DNA of 64,000 nucleotides from Kribbella sp. CA-293567 (GTDB lineage Bacteria; Actinomycetota; Actinomycetes; Propionibacteriales; Kribbellaceae), in the NCBI RefSeq assembly GCF_027627575.1, contig NZ_CP114065.1, positions 5,332,001-5,396,000 of the forward strand, given 5' to 3'. The translations under genes were made by a program, and so were the position numbers. This document shows, piece by piece, positions 15,711 through 24,271 of this stretch (its first letter is position 1; each line of letters begins with the position of its first letter). The notes below the pieces were generated by a model. That model saw only the letters and a program-made list of their open reading frames with translations. It made no database searches and was not told where the DNA came from.

Positions 15711-17243
15711 TCAGTGGTCGGCGCCCAGATTGCCGGCCAGGCGCTCGTGGCGCTCGGCGCTCGAAGCGTTGAGGCCGACGATCTCGACGGTCTTGCCGTA
15801 GCGCGCGTACTTGGTGGTGATCGCGTCCAGGGTGGCGACGGTGGAGGCGTCCCAGATGTGCGAGTCGGTCAGGTCGATCACCACGTGCGCCGGGTCGCCG
15901 CGGTAGTCGAACTGGTACACCAGGTCGTTGCTGGAGGCAAAGAACAGTTCGCCGCTGACGGCGTACACCAAGGTGTCGTCGTCGGGCCGGGCGACCGTGG
16001 TGACGCTGGTGAAGTGAGCCACCCGGCGGGCGAACAGCACCATCGCGACCAGGACGCCGACGATGACACCGATGGCCAGGTTGTGGGTGATGACGACGAC
16101 CACCACCGTCGCCAGCATCACGAGGGTCTCGCTGCGCGGCATCCGGCGCAGGGTCCGCGGGCGGATGCTGTGCCAGTCGAAGGTGCCGACCGAGACCATC
16201 ACCATCACCGCGACCAGCGCGGCCATCGGGATGTCGCCGACCAGGTCACCGAGACCGACCACCAGGATCAGCAGGAACACTCCGGCCAGGAAGGTCGAGA
16301 TCCGGGTCCGGGCGCCGGAGGCCTTCACGTTGATCATCGTCTGGCCGATCATGGCGCAGCCGCCCATCCCGCCGAAGAACCCGGTGATCACGTTCGAGAC
16401 GCCCTGTCCCCAGGCCTCGCGGGTCTTGCCCGAGCGGGTGTCGGTGACGTCGTCGACCAGCTTGGCGGTCATCAGGGACTCCAGCAGCCCGACCAGCGCC
16501 ATCGCGACGGCGTACGGCGCGATGATGCGCAGCGTGTCCAGGTTCCAGGGGACGTCGGGCCAGAACAGTGACGGCAGGCTCTCGGGCAGTTTGCCCTCGT
16601 CGCTCACGGTCGGCACGGTCACCGACGCGACCACCACGATCAGCGTCACGCCGAGGATGGCGACCAGCGGCGCGGGGACCGCCTTGGTCAGCTTCGGCAG
16701 GAACACCATCACCGCGATGCCGGCCAGCACCAGCGGATAGACCAGCCACGGTACGCCGATCAGGTGCGGCAGCTGGGCCAGGAAGATCAGGATCGCCAGC
16801 GAGTTGACGAACCCGACCATCACCGAGCGCGGGATGAACCGCATCAGCCGGGCGACCCCGAGCACGCCGAGCAGGATCTGCAGCACCCCGGCCAGCAGCA
16901 CGGTGGCGATCAGGTGATCGAAGCCGTGGTCACGCATCACCGGCGCGATCACCAGCGCCACCGCGCCGGTCGCGGCGGAGATCATCGCGGGGCGGCCGCC
17001 CAGGAACGAGATCGACACCGCCATCGTGAACGAGGCGAAGAGCCCGACCCGGGGATCGACCCCGGCGATGATCGAGAAGCTGATCGCCTCCGGGATCAGC
17101 GCCAGCGCCACCACCAGACCGGCCAGTACCTCGGTCCGCAGCCGGCGCGGTGAGCGCAGCGCGGCCCGGACCGAGGTGAGGTCCTGCTCAGTAGGTGCCG
17201 GCTCGGCTCCGGGCATGGCTGACCCGGGCGTCAGCGAACTCAT
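15711..17243 (-). CDS. SulP-family anion transporter with STAS domain
   Basis: A 510-residue SulP/SLC26-type permease with about ten to twelve membrane segments and a C-terminal STAS domain from about residue 405. Landmarks are LAGLVVALALIPEAISFSIIAGVDP in the first helices, GGMGGCAMIGQTMINVKASGARTRIS in the middle, and HVVIDLTDSHIWDASTVATLDAI in the STAS domain. SulP proteins carry sulfate, bicarbonate or other anions with protons or sodium. The start at 17243 follows CTGGAG; the frame extends upstream to 17786 but runs through the promoter region. It is divergent from a free STAS protein gene. Confidence 0.9.
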   Translation of the reverse strand: MSSLTPGSAMPGAEPAPTEQDLTSVRAALRSPRRLRTEVLAGLVVALALIPEAISFSIIAGVDPRVGLFASFTMAVSISFLGGRPAMISAATGAVALVIAPVMRDHGFDHLIATVLLAGVLQILLGVLGVARLMRFIPRSVMVGFVNSLAILIFLAQLPHLIGVPWLVYPLVLAGIAVMVFLPKLTKAVPAPLVAILGVTLIVVVASVTVPTVSDEGKLPESLPSLFWPDVPWNLDTLRIIAPYAVAMALVGLLESLMTAKLVDDVTDTRSGKTREAWGQGVSNVITGFFGGMGGCAMIGQTMINVKASGARTRISTFLAGVFLLILVVGLGDLVGDIPMAALVAVMVMVSVGTFDWHSIRPRTLRRMPRSETLVMLATVVVVVITHNLAIGVIVGVLVAMVLFARRVAHFTSVTTVARPDDDTLVYAVSGELFFASSNDLVYQFDYRGDPAHVVIDLTDSHIWDASTVATLDAITTKYARYGKTVEIVGLNASSAERHERLAGNLGADH

Positions 17244-17264
17244 GTGATCTCCAGACAGAAGGTG

Positions 17265-17286
17265 CGGAGCCGACCCTCCGGCTCCG
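17265..17286 (-). promoter_or_regulatory. Hairpin in the leader of the SulP gene
   Basis: An 8-bp perfect stem, CGGAGCCG with CGGCTCCG, closes a 6-base loop, 22 bases upstream of the transporter start. It may affect translation or message stability. No known riboswitch core was recognised around it. Confidence 0.3.
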
Positions 17287-17480
17287 TGAGGCGCCGCCAC
17301 CCTACCCGGGCAGCGCCGGACCCCGGCCGCCCCTCCGCGCCGGAGATCGCGATCGGCGCTCGATGAGGTTACCGCCGGTCGCGGTTGCCGAGCCGCCCGC
17401 GATCCGGTGCTGTCTGTAGGCTCGGCCGAGCGGTTCTGCCAGCAGCCGCATCCAGGCCCGGGCCTTGGGGGAACACCGTC

Positions 17481-17888
17481 GTGAGCGACGTTCTGAGCAT
17501 TCGTACCGGCGATTCCGGCAGCTACGTGACCCTCGAGGTCGCCGGCGACCTCGATCTGGAGAGCACGCCGGCGATGACCGCGGGCCTCAAGGCCGTGCTC
17601 GGGCCGCGTCCGGTGCTGGTCGACCTGAGCCGGGTCGAGTTCCTCGACTCCACCGGGCTCGGGGTGCTGGTCGGCGCCCACCGGGAGGCCGCGGCCGAAG
17701 GCGGTGCGCTGCTGCTGGTGGCCGCCGGCCCGCGGTTGCAGAAGATCTTCAAGATCACCAAGCTGCACAAGGTCTTCGCGCTGCACGACACGATGGAGGA
17801 GGCGGTGGCCAGCCTCGCGTCCCCCCTCGAGGTCGAAGGAGCCCCGGTCGAGACCGTCGTCCCGGGCTTCACCCCGGAAGACCGCTGA
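17481..17888 (+). CDS. STAS-domain anti-anti-sigma factor
   Basis: A 135-residue single STAS domain of the anti-sigma-factor-antagonist type. The conserved phosphorylation loop is EFLDSTGLGVLVGAHR, with Ser57 as the residue normally phosphorylated by an RsbW/SpoIIAB-type kinase. The final 20 residues form an acidic, probably disordered tail. The GTG at 17481 is preferred to an upstream ATG at 17385, because the domain begins at once and TTGGGGGA lies before it. No cognate kinase or sigma factor is encoded nearby, so it is an orphan partner-switch component. It converges with the DyP peroxidase gene, 5 bases away. Confidence 0.88.
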   Translation: MSDVLSIRTGDSGSYVTLEVAGDLDLESTPAMTAGLKAVLGPRPVLVDLSRVEFLDSTGLGVLVGAHREAAAEGGALLLVAAGPRLQKIFKITKLHKVFALHDTMEEAVASLASPLEVEGAPVETVVPGFTPEDR

Positions 17889-17893
17889 CCCAC

Positions 17894-19783
17894 TCAGCCA
17901 TCAACCATGGTCTGATCGTCCGGCTGCCCGAGGGTGAGGACGCCTTGCAGGGCCGAGATGGGTGGGGCGAAGAAGTAGCCGCCGCCGGTGGGGGTGACCA
18001 GGTCCTCAGGGAGCTCGAGGGTGGTGGTCGAGCCGTCGGCGGCCGGCAGGTCGAGCGTACGGCGGCGGTCGCCGCGCTGGTCGCGCTGACCGATGATCGG
18101 GTCGACGCCACCGACGTTCGGCTGGACGGGTGAGTTCGCCCAGCGGCGGGTGACGAACTCGAACTGGTCCTCGATCGACGCCATGTACGCCGCGAACAGC
18201 AGCCCGCGCTCGGCGGTCTGCAACTCGGGGGAAGGATCGGTGACGCCGGCGAGCGGTTCGCCGTACGGGATGCCGCGGCGGAGCATCAGCCGCAGGAAGG
18301 TGTCGGCGGGCGCGCCGAAGTCGGTGCCACTGTCGCGCGGGTTGACCTTGCGGATATGGCCGGCGAACGGGCACACCTGGCCGAGCAGATCCTCGGTGGC
18401 GGGCCGGTGGGTGTCACCGGGATAGCCAGGCAGGTCGACCAGGACGGCCGGGCGGGTGTCGTCGTCGAAGAGGAAGTGGTTGTTCGCGAACTCGTCACCG
18501 GCCAGCGCGGCGTCGTCGGCCTCCGGCGATCGCAGCAGCGGAGCGCCGCTCGGCCAGCGGCCGACGAGCATCGAGGCGAGCCTGACCGGCGTCGTTCCCA
18601 TCGCCGCGGCGGCGCTCGCGGCCAGGTCCCAGAAGCCGGCGACATCCTGGTCGAGGCGCCGGCAGACCAGGTACGAGCCACGCCGCGCCCAGTCGGGGAA
18701 CGCGCTGGAAGGCGGCGCCGGGATCGTCGGGTCCTGATGATGCTGCCGGGGTTCGCCGAGCAGGAACTGTCCGGGCCACACCAGCGGCTGGCCGGGCTTC
18801 GCGAAGAGTTCGGCGTGCGGGTCGTCGGCGTCGAGGAAGCGCGGCGTGAGGTGGTCGTCCGGCGAGGTCGCCCGACGCCCTCGGACGCCGGGCTGCGAGA
18901 TGCCGTCCTTGAACCCGAAATGCTCGTGTCCCTGCAGGTTTCCCGGCAGCGTGTCACCGCGCTGACCATGCAGCAGCGTGATGCCCTGGGCATCGGCCTC
19001 GTCGAGGATCTCCTCCACCGCGGTCGCCAGGCTCTTCGGGTTGTCAGCAGCAACGATCACCAGGGCGTCGGCCTCGTTGCCGGGACCACCCACGACCCAG
19101 TTGGCGCGGTGCCCCCGCTGAGCCGGGTCGGTCGGATCGCCCAGGTACGTCGATCGCTCGGCCAGCCCTTGGCGGAAACTCTGCTCGCCGAACGCCTGTA
19201 CGGCGGAGTCGCCGGCCAGCGCCGCGACGGCCGGGAAGGAGAACGCGACCGCGGTCCAGGTGGCGGTCAGGCCGGGCTCGCGGACGCCGAGCCGGAGGCG
19301 CAACGCCCGGAACTCGCGCCGGAAGTCCAGGACCTCGTCCATGGCGGTGATCCGGGGCGCCAGCCAGCCGACCCACTCGCGGGCGTCGTCGAGCTCCCCG
19401 AACCGCAGGAACAGGAACTCCTGGTGGTCCTTGTTGAAGCCCGGAACGATGTTGCCCTGGATGTCGGCGGCGGCCTCGGCGTCGTAGACAGGCTCGTCGG
19501 CCAGCACCCGAGCAGTCCGCCCGCCCGCCGACTGCTCCTTCGGGAGGTCGCGATGGTCGGCACCGGTCGTCATGGCGTCACCGGCCGACAGCTCGCTCGC
19601 TGCGGTGGCCTCCTCGGCGACGATCGCCTCGCTGGCAGCAGCATCAGCGGCTACGCGGCCGAGACGCGCCGCGGTCCCGCCGGGCGCCGGGCCGCCACTG
19701 GCCGGTGGCAGCTCGATGCCCGACAACAGCGCCGTCCGGGTCTCCGCCAGCGCGGCCAGCGCATTCGCCGCTTCGGGCCTCAT
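17894..19783 (-). CDS. DyP-type heme peroxidase with N-terminal extension
   Basis: A 629-residue dye-decolorising peroxidase. The family motif GFKDGISQPG carries the distal Asp. CPFAGHIRKVNPRD holds the probable proximal heme-ligating His, and RRGIPYG the distal Arg. The recognisable domain begins near residue 108 (DIQGNIVPGFNKDHQEFLFLRF region), leaving about 107 Ala-rich residues that are unusual for the family. An in-frame ATG at 19573 would remove most of them, but the 19783 start makes an ATGA overlap with the upstream gene. No signal peptide is visible. DyPs oxidise bulky organic substrates with hydrogen peroxide. Confidence 0.88.
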   Translation of the reverse strand: MRPEAANALAALAETRTALLSGIELPPASGGPAPGGTAARLGRVAADAAASEAIVAEEATAASELSAGDAMTTGADHRDLPKEQSAGGRTARVLADEPVYDAEAAADIQGNIVPGFNKDHQEFLFLRFGELDDAREWVGWLAPRITAMDEVLDFRREFRALRLRLGVREPGLTATWTAVAFSFPAVAALAGDSAVQAFGEQSFRQGLAERSTYLGDPTDPAQRGHRANWVVGGPGNEADALVIVAADNPKSLATAVEEILDEADAQGITLLHGQRGDTLPGNLQGHEHFGFKDGISQPGVRGRRATSPDDHLTPRFLDADDPHAELFAKPGQPLVWPGQFLLGEPRQHHQDPTIPAPPSSAFPDWARRGSYLVCRRLDQDVAGFWDLAASAAAAMGTTPVRLASMLVGRWPSGAPLLRSPEADDAALAGDEFANNHFLFDDDTRPAVLVDLPGYPGDTHRPATEDLLGQVCPFAGHIRKVNPRDSGTDFGAPADTFLRLMLRRGIPYGEPLAGVTDPSPELQTAERGLLFAAYMASIEDQFEFVTRRWANSPVQPNVGGVDPIIGQRDQRGDRRRTLDLPAADGSTTTLELPEDLVTPTGGGYFFAPPISALQGVLTLGQPDDQTMVDG

Positions 19784-20727
19784 CTACCGCTCCGATCGAT
19801 GATTCCATGGGCCGACATGATCACGTGCTCGGCGAGCTGTCCGCCGAAGTCGACCGGTCGCCCACCGATGCGGATCTCACCGACCCGATATCCAGCTTCC
19901 ACCGGTACCTCGTAGACCACCCGCAACGCCGCCCCTCGCTCGCCACGGACAACAGTCCAGTGGTCGCCCACCGGGTCACCGCCGGGATCGGTCCACCCCG
20001 AATCGTCCCAGTCGATCATCAACGGGCCGGGCGGATCCGCGGTGGCGACGGCGTACCCCTTCCGGGTGATCGACCAGAGATCGAGGTTGATCCGGGCGTC
20101 GGCACCGGTCTCGCGGCCGTACGGCAGGGCGTCGTACCCGTCGAGCGCCTTACCGGTCTTCTCGACCTCCTGCGACACCCCGAGCAGGTCCTTCATCGAG
20201 TTGATCGGCATCACGTAGTGCACGATGCCGTCGGTGGTGTTCCACCGGTTCAGCGGTTTGTAGTTGCCCTTGGCATCGAAAAGGTCCGCGGCTGTCACCG
20301 CGGGGTCGACCAGTTCGCGGTACAGCTCCAGCACCAGGTCCGGCGCGACCGCGGCGAGCAGCTTCCAGTACTCCGGGGTCTCGGTGGTGAAGGTGACGCG
20401 CACGATGACGCCGTCGGGATCGCGGTCCACCCGCCACTCGAGGTACTCGATCTGGGTCGATCGCTGCTCACCCGCGGCGAACGCGGCGGTACGGTCGTCG
20501 CGGTGCTTCATCAGCAGCGGCCTCGAGAAGCCGGTCCAGGTGTAGGCCCGGGTCGCGTCGATCTCGAACTCACGCTGACCCGGATCCACGTAGGCGCCCG
20601 ATCCACTGAGCTTCTTCGACGGCGCGATCAGCCGATCGATCACGTCGTGCCAGCGATCGAACAGCGGCGAGCCGGCCGGTACATCCTGGATCGATCCCGG
20701 CGTGCCGAACTTCCCCACCAAGCTCAT
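19780..20727 (-). CDS. Unknown protein co-translated with the DyP peroxidase
   Basis: A 315-residue soluble protein without signal peptide or membrane segment. It is rich in aromatic and charged residues and contains RAYTWTGFSRPLLMKHRDDR, FDAKGNYKPLNRWNTTDGIV and WSITRKGYAVATADPPGPLM. The fold appears mixed alpha/beta. Its stop overlaps the start of the DyP gene by ATGA, so the two are almost certainly made together and may act on the same substrate or form a complex. I recognise no family and see no catalytic motif. A hydrolase, or a cargo or accessory protein for the peroxidase, are open possibilities. Confidence 0.75.
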   Translation of the reverse strand: MSLVGKFGTPGSIQDVPAGSPLFDRWHDVIDRLIAPSKKLSGSGAYVDPGQREFEIDATRAYTWTGFSRPLLMKHRDDRTAAFAAGEQRSTQIEYLEWRVDRDPDGVIVRVTFTTETPEYWKLLAAVAPDLVLELYRELVDPAVTAADLFDAKGNYKPLNRWNTTDGIVHYVMPINSMKDLLGVSQEVEKTGKALDGYDALPYGRETGADARINLDLWSITRKGYAVATADPPGPLMIDWDDSGWTDPGGDPVGDHWTVVRGERGAALRVVYEVPVEAGYRVGEIRIGGRPVDFGGQLAEHVIMSAHGIIDRSGR

Positions 20728-20768
20728 GGGCCAGAACCCTATGCCACCTCGGTCACTCTCGGTAGGAG

Positions 20769-20818
20769 CGCCGGTGGGCGGCCGGTTGCAACTTGTGGCA
20801 ACCGGTCGCCCACCGGCG
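20769..20818 (-). terminator. Strong hairpin after the GH16 gene
   Basis: A 21-bp stem (20769-20789 with 20798-20818) with one wobble pair closes an 8-base loop, 11 bases beyond the stop codon of the secreted glycanase. There is no T-tract, as is common in actinomycetes. It separates the glycanase transcript from the unknown/DyP unit on the same strand. Confidence 0.75.
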
Positions 20819-20828
20819 ACTCAGTCGC

Positions 20829-22046
20829 TCAACTGCAGACGCCGAGGTCCTTCCACTGCGCGGTGAGCCCGGGCTCGGAGCCCTGGGTCCACCAGTTCGC
20901 CTGCCAGAGCCGGTTGTTGTGCTTGCTGCGCCGGCCTTCGAGGTAGACCGTCGACCAGTTCCAGGCCGGCGCCGAGGAGCAGTTGGCGGGCGGGCTGGTG
21001 GGCGGGGTCGTCGGCGGAGTGGTGGGGGGCGTGGTCGGCGGGGTGGTGGGCGGGGTGGTGGGCGGGGTCGTCGGATTGCAGTTGCCACCGGCAACGAGCG
21101 TGTCGCGGAACGACGTACTCGCGCCGCGCAGCGCGTTCACCCGCGAGATCGCGTCGGACGGCGAGACCACCTCGTTCTTGGCGTAGTACGTCCAGTCGAC
21201 CTGCTGCTGGTAGACGCTGGTGCCGGTCGTGTGCGCGGTCAGGTCGATGAACCAGAGGTTGTAGTTCAGCGACATGTCCTGGCGCGGATAGACAGGATTG
21301 CCCTGGTCGTCCACCGTGTGGTCGGCGATCAGGACGCCGTCGACGTAGTACCTGACGTGCCCGTCGGCGACCTGGGTGACGATGTCGTGCCAGCCGGCCA
21401 GCGAACGACGAGTGGCGGTCGACGCCCGGAGCCCGTCCCAGGGTTCGGCGCGGTAGGTGTACCAGCTCGTGTGGTAGTTGACCGAGGTCGTCTCGCCCCA
21501 GCCGCCGTTCGGCAGGTACTCCGCGAAGTCCAGTTCGCTGTACAGCGGGTCGTAGTCGTAGCGCAGGGGCGTGATCGTGAAGGCGGTCTCGTTGATGTGG
21601 TCGCCGTCCGGTCCGCTGATCGGCGCATCGGTGAAGTGCACCCGGGTGGCGTAGGTGCCTTCCCGGAAACGCTGCTGGGTCTGCCGCAACTCCGAGTGCG
21701 TCGTACCAGCGGCGGAGCCGTCGGTCGAGGCACGCAACTGCGCCACCTGGTCTCCACCGGAGCTGACGAACGAGATATTGCCGGCCAGCCAGGCGGCGCC
21801 GGGCACACCGGGCCCGCCGGTTTCGGAGCGTGCGTTCCAGCCATGCGCCTGGAAGTCGCTGTCACTGATCGAGTCGTAGTGGAAGTCGTCGAACAGGATG
21901 CCGCAGTCGGCGTCGGCCGCCGACCCTGCCGCGGACGAGATCGTGGTCGACGAAGTGGCGGTCCAGGTCGTCAGAGCTGCGGCCGCCATCACGGTGGTGA
22001 GGATGGCGGCAGCCTTGCGGGTCAAGGCTTTTCGGGGCATGCGCAT
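20829..22046 (-). CDS. Secreted GH16 endoglycanase with C-terminal carbohydrate-binding domain
   Basis: A 405-residue secreted protein. A basic N-terminus and hydrophobic segment (residues 1-30) form the signal peptide. The catalytic domain of glycoside hydrolase family 16 follows, with the signature SELDFAEYL, in which the two Glu residues act as nucleophile and acid/base. A Thr-Pro linker of about six TTPP units leads to a C-terminal CBM5/12-like module with LWQANWWTQGSEPG. Likely targets are beta-1,3- or mixed-linkage glucans or another polysaccharide; the CBM type suggests chitin or fungal wall binding. The gene is divergent from an RpiR regulator. Confidence 0.88.
   Translation of the reverse strand: MRMPRKALTRKAAAILTTVMAAAALTTWTATSSTTISSAAGSAADADCGILFDDFHYDSISDSDFQAHGWNARSETGGPGVPGAAWLAGNISFVSSGGDQVAQLRASTDGSAAGTTHSELRQTQQRFREGTYATRVHFTDAPISGPDGDHINETAFTITPLRYDYDPLYSELDFAEYLPNGGWGETTSVNYHTSWYTYRAEPWDGLRASTATRRSLAGWHDIVTQVADGHVRYYVDGVLIADHTVDDQGNPVYPRQDMSLNYNLWFIDLTAHTTGTSVYQQQVDWTYYAKNEVVSPSDAISRVNALRGASTSFRDTLVAGGNCNPTTPPTTPPTTPPTTPPTTPPTTPPTSPPANCSSAPAWNWSTVYLEGRRSKHNNRLWQANWWTQGSEPGLTAQWKDLGVCS
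20998..21073 (-). repeat. 12-bp repeat coding for the Thr-Pro linker
   Basis: About six imperfect 12-base units encode repeated TTPP in the linker between the GH16 domain and the carbohydrate-binding domain. This is an in-frame coding minisatellite of the kind common in secreted actinomycete glycanases, and it could vary in length between strains. Confidence 0.8.
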
Positions 22047-22160
22047 AGCGAGATCGGCTCCTTCTGGGGGCGGGCCGCCGCCGGTGAAGGCGGCGGCGAT
22101 CGAAAGGACGGCGCCGTTGCTCCACGATGCTCGGCCCGGGCGCGGATTGACAAGACTTCA

Positions 22161-22175
22161 TGAGTGTCTTTTTCA
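22161..22175. promoter_or_regulatory. Candidate RpiR operator, site 1
   Basis: TGAGTGTCTTTTTCA shares its ends and 11 of 15 positions with a second site at 22202-22216. It lies about 115 bases upstream of the GH16 start and 94 bases upstream of the rpiR start. Both sites being in the divergent gap suggests shared control by the adjacent RpiR protein. Confidence 0.45.
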
Positions 22176-22201
22176 AATCTTCTGACGATCTGCCCAGATG
22201 G

Positions 22202-22216
22202 TGAGAATTATTTTCA
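22202..22216. promoter_or_regulatory. Candidate RpiR operator, site 2
   Basis: TGAGAATTATTTTCA is a near-perfect palindrome (one mismatched pair) in an otherwise GC-rich genome. It lies 53 bases upstream of the RpiR gene, and AT-rich palindromes of this kind are typical RpiR/MurR family targets. Confidence 0.55.
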
Positions 22217-22268
22217 GCGCGGCAGGTGAGATGATCGTGCGGCGCACCCGGCAGACGAGGAGTCGACG

Positions 22269-23183
22269 ATGGCCAGCTCCGGTCCCCCGCCGTCGTCCGA
22301 CGTCCTGCGCCGGCTGCGCGAGTCCGGCGACGAACTGCAGGGCGCGTTGCGGACGATCGCCGACTTCGTCCTGGCCGAGCCGGCCGCCGCCTCCCGCCTG
22401 ACCATCGTCGAACTGGCCGAGCGGACCGGCACCTCCCCCGGCACCGTCACGCGGTTCAGCCGAGCCTGCGGCCTCCACCGGTACGCCGACCTGCGGGTCG
22501 CGCTCGCCGAGGAAGCCGGCCGCTCCGGGGCCGGCCGGTGGAGCACCGACATCGGCCGGCAACTCCACCCCGACGACTCGCTCGACCGGGTCGTCGAGGT
22601 GCTGGTGTCGGCCAACACCCAGGCTTTGGTCGCCACGGCCGAACGACTCGACCCGGTCATGGTGGACCAGGTCGCCGAGGCGATCGTCGGCGCGCGCCAC
22701 TGCCACTTCTTCGGCGTCGGGACCAGCGCCGTGACCGCGGAGGAGTTCGGCCTGCGAGTACGCCGGATCGGCGTCGCGTGCTGGACCTGGCCCGACGTCC
22801 ACAGCGCACTGATCGCGGCAGCCCAGGCCGACCAGCGTGACGTCTTCGTCGGCATCTCGTTCTCGGGCCACGTCGCCGAGACGGTCGAGGTGATCGATGC
22901 GGCGGCAGCCCGCGGTACGACGACTGTGGTAATCACCCAGGACCGCGAATCACCGCTCGCCCGAAGCGCCGGCCTGCTTCTCACCACCGCGCCGCCCAGC
23001 GGCAACCAGCAGGCCCAGGCCACCGCGGATCGGCATGCGCAGTTCCTCCTGGTCGACATCGTCTACGCGCGGATCGCCCAGCTCACCCACCCCGCGATCG
23101 TCGAAGTACTGGACCGAACCGCAGCCGCCGTCGACGGCCACCGGATCGCCCGCCGTTCCCGCCGGGGTCCGCGGCCGTCCTGA
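22269..23183 (+). CDS. RpiR/MurR-family regulator with SIS domain
   Basis: A 304-residue regulator. The N-terminal HTH_6 domain (about residues 20-85) includes RLTIVELAERTGTSPGTVTR. The C-terminal SIS sugar-phosphate-binding domain spans roughly 120-265, with HCHFFGVGTSAVTAEEFGLR and FVGISFSGHVAETVEVI. Such proteins sense sugar phosphates, often from amino sugars or cell-wall recycling. Divergent placement beside a secreted GH16 enzyme with a chitin/glucan-type binding module, plus the paired palindromic sites between them, suggests it controls that glycanase. Confidence 0.88.
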   Translation: MASSGPPPSSDVLRRLRESGDELQGALRTIADFVLAEPAAASRLTIVELAERTGTSPGTVTRFSRACGLHRYADLRVALAEEAGRSGAGRWSTDIGRQLHPDDSLDRVVEVLVSANTQALVATAERLDPVMVDQVAEAIVGARHCHFFGVGTSAVTAEEFGLRVRRIGVACWTWPDVHSALIAAAQADQRDVFVGISFSGHVAETVEVIDAAAARGTTTVVITQDRESPLARSAGLLLTTAPPSGNQQAQATADRHAQFLLVDIVYARIAQLTHPAIVEVLDRTAAAVDGHRIARRSRRGPRPS

Positions 23184-23269
23184 CGGCGCACAACTTCGGC
23201 TAGTTGCACGGTCCTTTGGGTACCGGTCGGTCACGAGCACAATCCCGAGAACGGAAGGCGTGCAGATCC

Positions 23270-23782
23270 ATGGCTGACGACAAAGACGCAGTGGCGCGAG
23301 TGGCCGAGCTGGTCGACCGCGCGCAACTGTGCATGCTGACCACGATGACCGTGGACGGCCGGCATCTGGCCCGGCCGATGGCGGTTCAGGAGACGGAGTT
23401 CGACGGCGACCTGTGGTTCTTCGCCTACGCCGACTCCGCCAAGGTCAAGCAGGTGATGGCGAACCCACAGGTGAACGTGAGCTTCGCCAACACCAAGGAC
23501 AGCGAGTGGACCTCGATCTCCGGCACCGCCGAGGTGGTCGAGGACAAGCACAAGGCGGAGCAGCTCTGGTCCGCCCCGCTGAAGGCCTGGTTCCCCGACG
23601 GGGTGGAGACCCCGGGCCTGATCCTGCTGAAGGTGCACGCCGACAGCGCGGAGTACTGGTCGAGCCCCAGCAGCAAGGTCGTGAAGCTGCTCGGCGCTGT
23701 CCGGGCGGCAGTCACCGGCGACCCCGACAAGTTCCCCGGCGAGAACGAGGAAGTGGACCTGCCGACCAAGGAGCAGCCATAA
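23270..23782 (+). CDS. Pyridoxamine 5'-phosphate oxidase-like flavoprotein (general stress protein 26 type)
   Basis: A 170-residue split-barrel flavin-binding protein. The N-terminal strand LCMLTTMTVDGRHLARPMAV is the FMN-contacting part of general-stress-protein-26-like members, followed by DLWFFAYADSAKVKQVMANP and WTSISGTAEVVED. The ATG at 23270 follows GGAAGG. Members bind FMN, F420 or heme and are usually stress-related; true pyridoxal phosphate synthesis is unlikely. It stands alone between the RpiR gene and a small basic protein gene. Confidence 0.85.
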   Translation: MADDKDAVARVAELVDRAQLCMLTTMTVDGRHLARPMAVQETEFDGDLWFFAYADSAKVKQVMANPQVNVSFANTKDSEWTSISGTAEVVEDKHKAEQLWSAPLKAWFPDGVETPGLILLKVHADSAEYWSSPSSKVVKLLGAVRAAVTGDPDKFPGENEEVDLPTKEQP

Positions 23783-23876
23783 CGAAGACGGATCCTGACG
23801 CGGGCCGCGAGCCCTTGTTCGGCTCGCCGGTGCGGCAATAGCATCCGGCGTCACTTACTGCTGAAGGGATCACGTG

Positions 23877-24068
23877 ATGGCGTTCGGTAGGGGCAAGACG
23901 AAGGGGCAGGACCCGGAGCAGGGCGGCTGGCAGTCGGGCCGGAAGGCCAAGAAGGCGGCCGGCTCCGGTGGTGGGCTGACCGGCGACCGGGTGGTCGACC
24001 CGAAGGGAAGGACCGTGAAGGACTTCTCCAACCGCCAGCGCCGGCAGGAGAACGAGCACGGCGTCTAG
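23877..24068 (+). CDS. Small basic protein of unknown function
   Basis: A 63-residue protein rich in Lys, Arg, Gly and Gln, for example SGRKAKKAAGSGGGLTGDR followed by VVDPKGRTVKDFSNRQRRQ. It looks disordered and could bind nucleic acid or be a small conserved actinobacterial protein. AAGGGA lies at good spacing before the ATG, and a strong terminator follows. No family was recognised. Confidence 0.6.
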   Translation: MAFGRGKTKGQDPEQGGWQSGRKAKKAAGSGGGLTGDRVVDPKGRTVKDFSNRQRRQENEHGV

Positions 24069-24090
24069 TCCGGGCACCGGTACGACGTAA

Positions 24091-24130
24091 CGCGGGCCAG
24101 GCCGATGTTCACATCGGCCGCCCGCGTTTT
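24091..24130 (+). terminator. Rho-independent terminator after the small basic protein gene
   Basis: A 9-bp inner stem, GGCCGATGT with ACATCGGCC, closes a 2-base apex and is extended by an outer 6-bp stem CGCGGG/CCCGCG. TTTT follows at 24127-24130. It lies 23 bases beyond the stop of the 63-residue protein gene. Confidence 0.85.
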
Positions 24131-24271
24131 CTTGTGCCCCCCAGGGCACCCCCAGAGGCGCAGTTGAGGGGTCGACCCTCATGCCCTCGGAGCGCGACTC
24201 CAGCAGAGTCCTCGGTGAGAGCTTCCGCTACTTCCGAAGGACCCGCTCCTTCTTCGATCGGAGTCAGACAG

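Noticed and set aside
20998..21073. Short regular repeats that might suggest a CRISPR array or a regulatory repeat
   Set aside because: They are in frame within the GH16 gene and encode a Thr-Pro linker; there are no spacers.
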